Positions 62,775 through 64,000 of a stretch of DNA of 64,000 nt are shown one piece after another; positions within the stretch are counted from its first letter, which is position 1; every line of letters starts with the position of its first letter. Where the stretch lies: NCBI GenBank assembly GCA_963725415.1, contig CAVRZY010000223.1, positions 1 to 64,000 of the forward strand, in the 5' to 3' direction. Source of the DNA: CAVRZY01 sp963725415 (lineage in GTDB: Bacteria; Acidobacteriota; Terriglobia; Bryobacterales; Bryobacteraceae). A model generated the notes under the pieces. The model was given only the letters and a program-made list of their open reading frames with translations, was not told where the DNA came from and made no database searches. The translations under genes and the position numbers were made by a program.

Positions 62775-64000
62775 CTACCTGTAGAGCAAGTAGTCCTCGC
62801 GGAGTCTCAAGAATTCGCGCAAGGACTCCTCCCCGCTCTCTTGTATCATCCTAGGATTTTCACCTATCTGCAACAATTCAATCGTTCGGCGATTTCCGAT
62901 CAGTTTCTGGTTACTGTCCCAGGCGATCTTGGCGGGGTACAGCCTCTCCAGTGCGGCAGCAACCTCCAGGCCCAACCGGCCGCTGTCGAAGGCCTCTCGA
63001 TCGGTGATCACCAAGCGCACTCCCTCGATCCATTGGCCGGCGAAGTTGGACGATGCGGGCCGGAAGCGCGTCGGGTACACCCGCACGCCGGGGAGGAAAC
63101 GGGCATTCAGATAAGCCGCCAACTGGCGCCCGTTAATCCAATCCGCGCCGATCTGTTCGAAGGGGGCGTCCGTACCCCGGCCGACGGAATAGTTACTGGA
63201 GCCCTCCAGCATGGCCAGACCGGGGTAGAGCAGCGCGGCCGCCAGGCTGCGCAGGTTAGGGGAAGGGTCGGTCCAGATCAAGCCAGTCGAGTCGAACCAG
63301 TCGCCGCGCTGCCAGTTTTTCATCGGGATGACGTGCAGGTCGGCCCGAATTCTGTTCTCCGCGTTGAACATCAGGGCCAATTCTCCGATCGTCATACCGT
63401 GGCGCAGGGGCAGGGGGAAGTAGCCGATGAAGGAGCGTAAATCGGGGTCCAGCAGGGGGCCTTCCAGGTGCGTTCCGGTGATGGGGTTGGGCCGGTCGAG
63501 CACGAAGAAGGGAATGCGGCGCTGGGCGGCCTCTTCCATGGCGTAGGCCATGGTGCTGGCGTAAGTGTAGAAGCGGGCGCCGATGTCCTGGATGTCGAAG
63601 ACCAGGGCGTCGATGTCGCGCAGCATCTCCTCGGTTGGCCGCTGGGTCTGGCCGGTGTACAGACTCCAGATTGGAATGCCCGTGGCGGGATCTGTCCGAT
63701 GTTCGATATTCTCCCGGTCCTCCTGGCCGGTAATGCCGTGCTCGGGAGAAAACAGGGCCTTGACCTGGATGCCGGCCTCGAGCATCCGGTCCAGGTTGCG
63801 CTTGCCCTCCAGATCCATCCCGGTGTGGTTGGTGATGAGGCCGATCCGCTTGCCGCACAAGGGCGCGAACCGCTGCTCGACGAGCACGTCCAGCCCGGTG
63901 AGGACTTGCGCGTTGCGGGCCACTACCCGCCGGATGCCCGCCCCGATCAGGGTCTCGTTATAGCCGGTGAGGTTTACTCCGGGCGCCTCGATTCCCAGGG
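62775..64000 (-). CDS. NamZ-type (DUF1343) exo-beta-N-acetylmuramidase, 5' end beyond the window
   Basis: The DUF1343/NamZ landmarks are present: GKRIGLITNHTGMDLEGKRN, LFSPEHGITGQEDRENIEHR, VFDIQDIGARFYTYASTMAY and LDRPNPITGTHLEGPLLDPD. These enzymes remove terminal MurNAc from peptidoglycan fragments in wall recycling. The domain begins near 63890, but the frame stays open to the window edge (LGIEAPGVNLTGYNETLIGA), so an N-terminal domain, such as a GH3 or beta-lactamase-like one, may be fused upstream. An internal start at GTG 63923 would give 382 residues. Confidence 0.88.
   Translation of the reverse strand, partial: LGIEAPGVNLTGYNETLIGAGIRRVVARNAQVLTGLDVLVEQRFAPLCGKRIGLITNHTGMDLEGKRNLDRMLEAGIQVKALFSPEHGITGQEDRENIEHRTDPATGIPIWSLYTGQTQRPTEEMLRDIDALVFDIQDIGARFYTYASTMAYAMEEAAQRRIPFFVLDRPNPITGTHLEGPLLDPDLRSFIGYFPLPLRHGMTIGELALMFNAENRIRADLHVIPMKNWQRGDWFDSTGLIWTDPSPNLRSLAAALLYPGLAMLEGSSNYSVGRGTDAPFEQIGADWINGRQLAAYLNARFLPGVRVYPTRFRPASSNFAGQWIEGVRLVITDREAFDSGRLGLEVAAALERLYPAKIAWDSNQKLIGNRRTIELLQIGENPRMIQESGEESLREFLRLREDYLLYR

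Overview
The window looks like a chromosome segment of an acidobacterium, most likely from the Bryobacter/Solibacter lineage. The sequence is GC-rich throughout. It carries the VWFA-related domain family described from Acidobacteria (about 41.1-42.2 kb), a subtilase ending in the C-terminal domain typical of Solibacter/Bryobacter secreted proteins (about 30.0-33.2 kb), a PEP-CTERM protein, and many Tat- or Sec-exported enzymes. Taxonomy is inferred from gene families only; no rRNA is present.

Layout. 0-0.8 kb: an AT-richer, frameshifted pilT-like ATPase fragment abuts the last codons of fliE. 1.0-6.4 kb: flagellar basal-body and export genes fliF-fliG-fliH-fliI-fliJ. 6.6-13.2 kb, minus strand: dsbD-like reductase, plsX, rpmF, yceD, a glycerol-type aquaporin and a secreted transglutaminase-like protein. 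13.2-17.9 kb: argS and aconitase. 17.9-23.3 kb: an accessory patch with an RHH plus small-protein pair, a second copy of the aconitase 3' end, two mazEF-type modules, a stray peptidase 3' end, a DUF362 protein and an exported aldo/keto reductase. 23.3-25.8 kb: an ASKHA/2Fe-2S corrinoid-activator-type protein divergent from a membrane polyferredoxin. 26.6-30.0 kb: aminotransferase, PEP carboxykinase and CoA-binding protein. 30.0-34.4 kb: exported proteins including the subtilase. 34.8-37.4 kb: a heavily frameshifted M14 peptidase. 37.5-44.5 kb: membrane and exported proteins, a Rieske/FGE-like pair, a LexA-type autoprotease without an HTH, and a KDG kinase. 44.6-48.1 kb: vitamin B6 genes pdxR-pdxS-pdxT and a low-MW phosphatase. 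48.1-49.4 kb: tRNA-Leu(CAG) and a 1.2-kb integrase-less element bounded by a 42-bp copy of the tRNA 3' end. 49.5-64 kb: carbohydrate genes (Gfo/Idh/MocA, GH9), a HEPN/MNT pair, a beta-propeller protein, miaB, a bifunctional nuclease, a TPR protein, two transporters, a small AT-hook-like protein and a NamZ-type muramidase running off the edge.

Many otherwise well-conserved genes (fliF, acnA, subtilase, pdxR, pdxT, DUF362, MNT, RidA-like) carry one or more single-base frameshifts, several in homopolymers or GC hairpins. This favours consensus errors in the assembly over wholesale gene decay, except possibly for the M14 gene and the pilT fragment. Intergenic regions hold several dispersed palindromic repeats. 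The best candidates for something undescribed are the tRNA-Leu mini-element with its three overlapping small genes, the HTH-less autoprotease, and the module sitting between two aconitase 3' ends.
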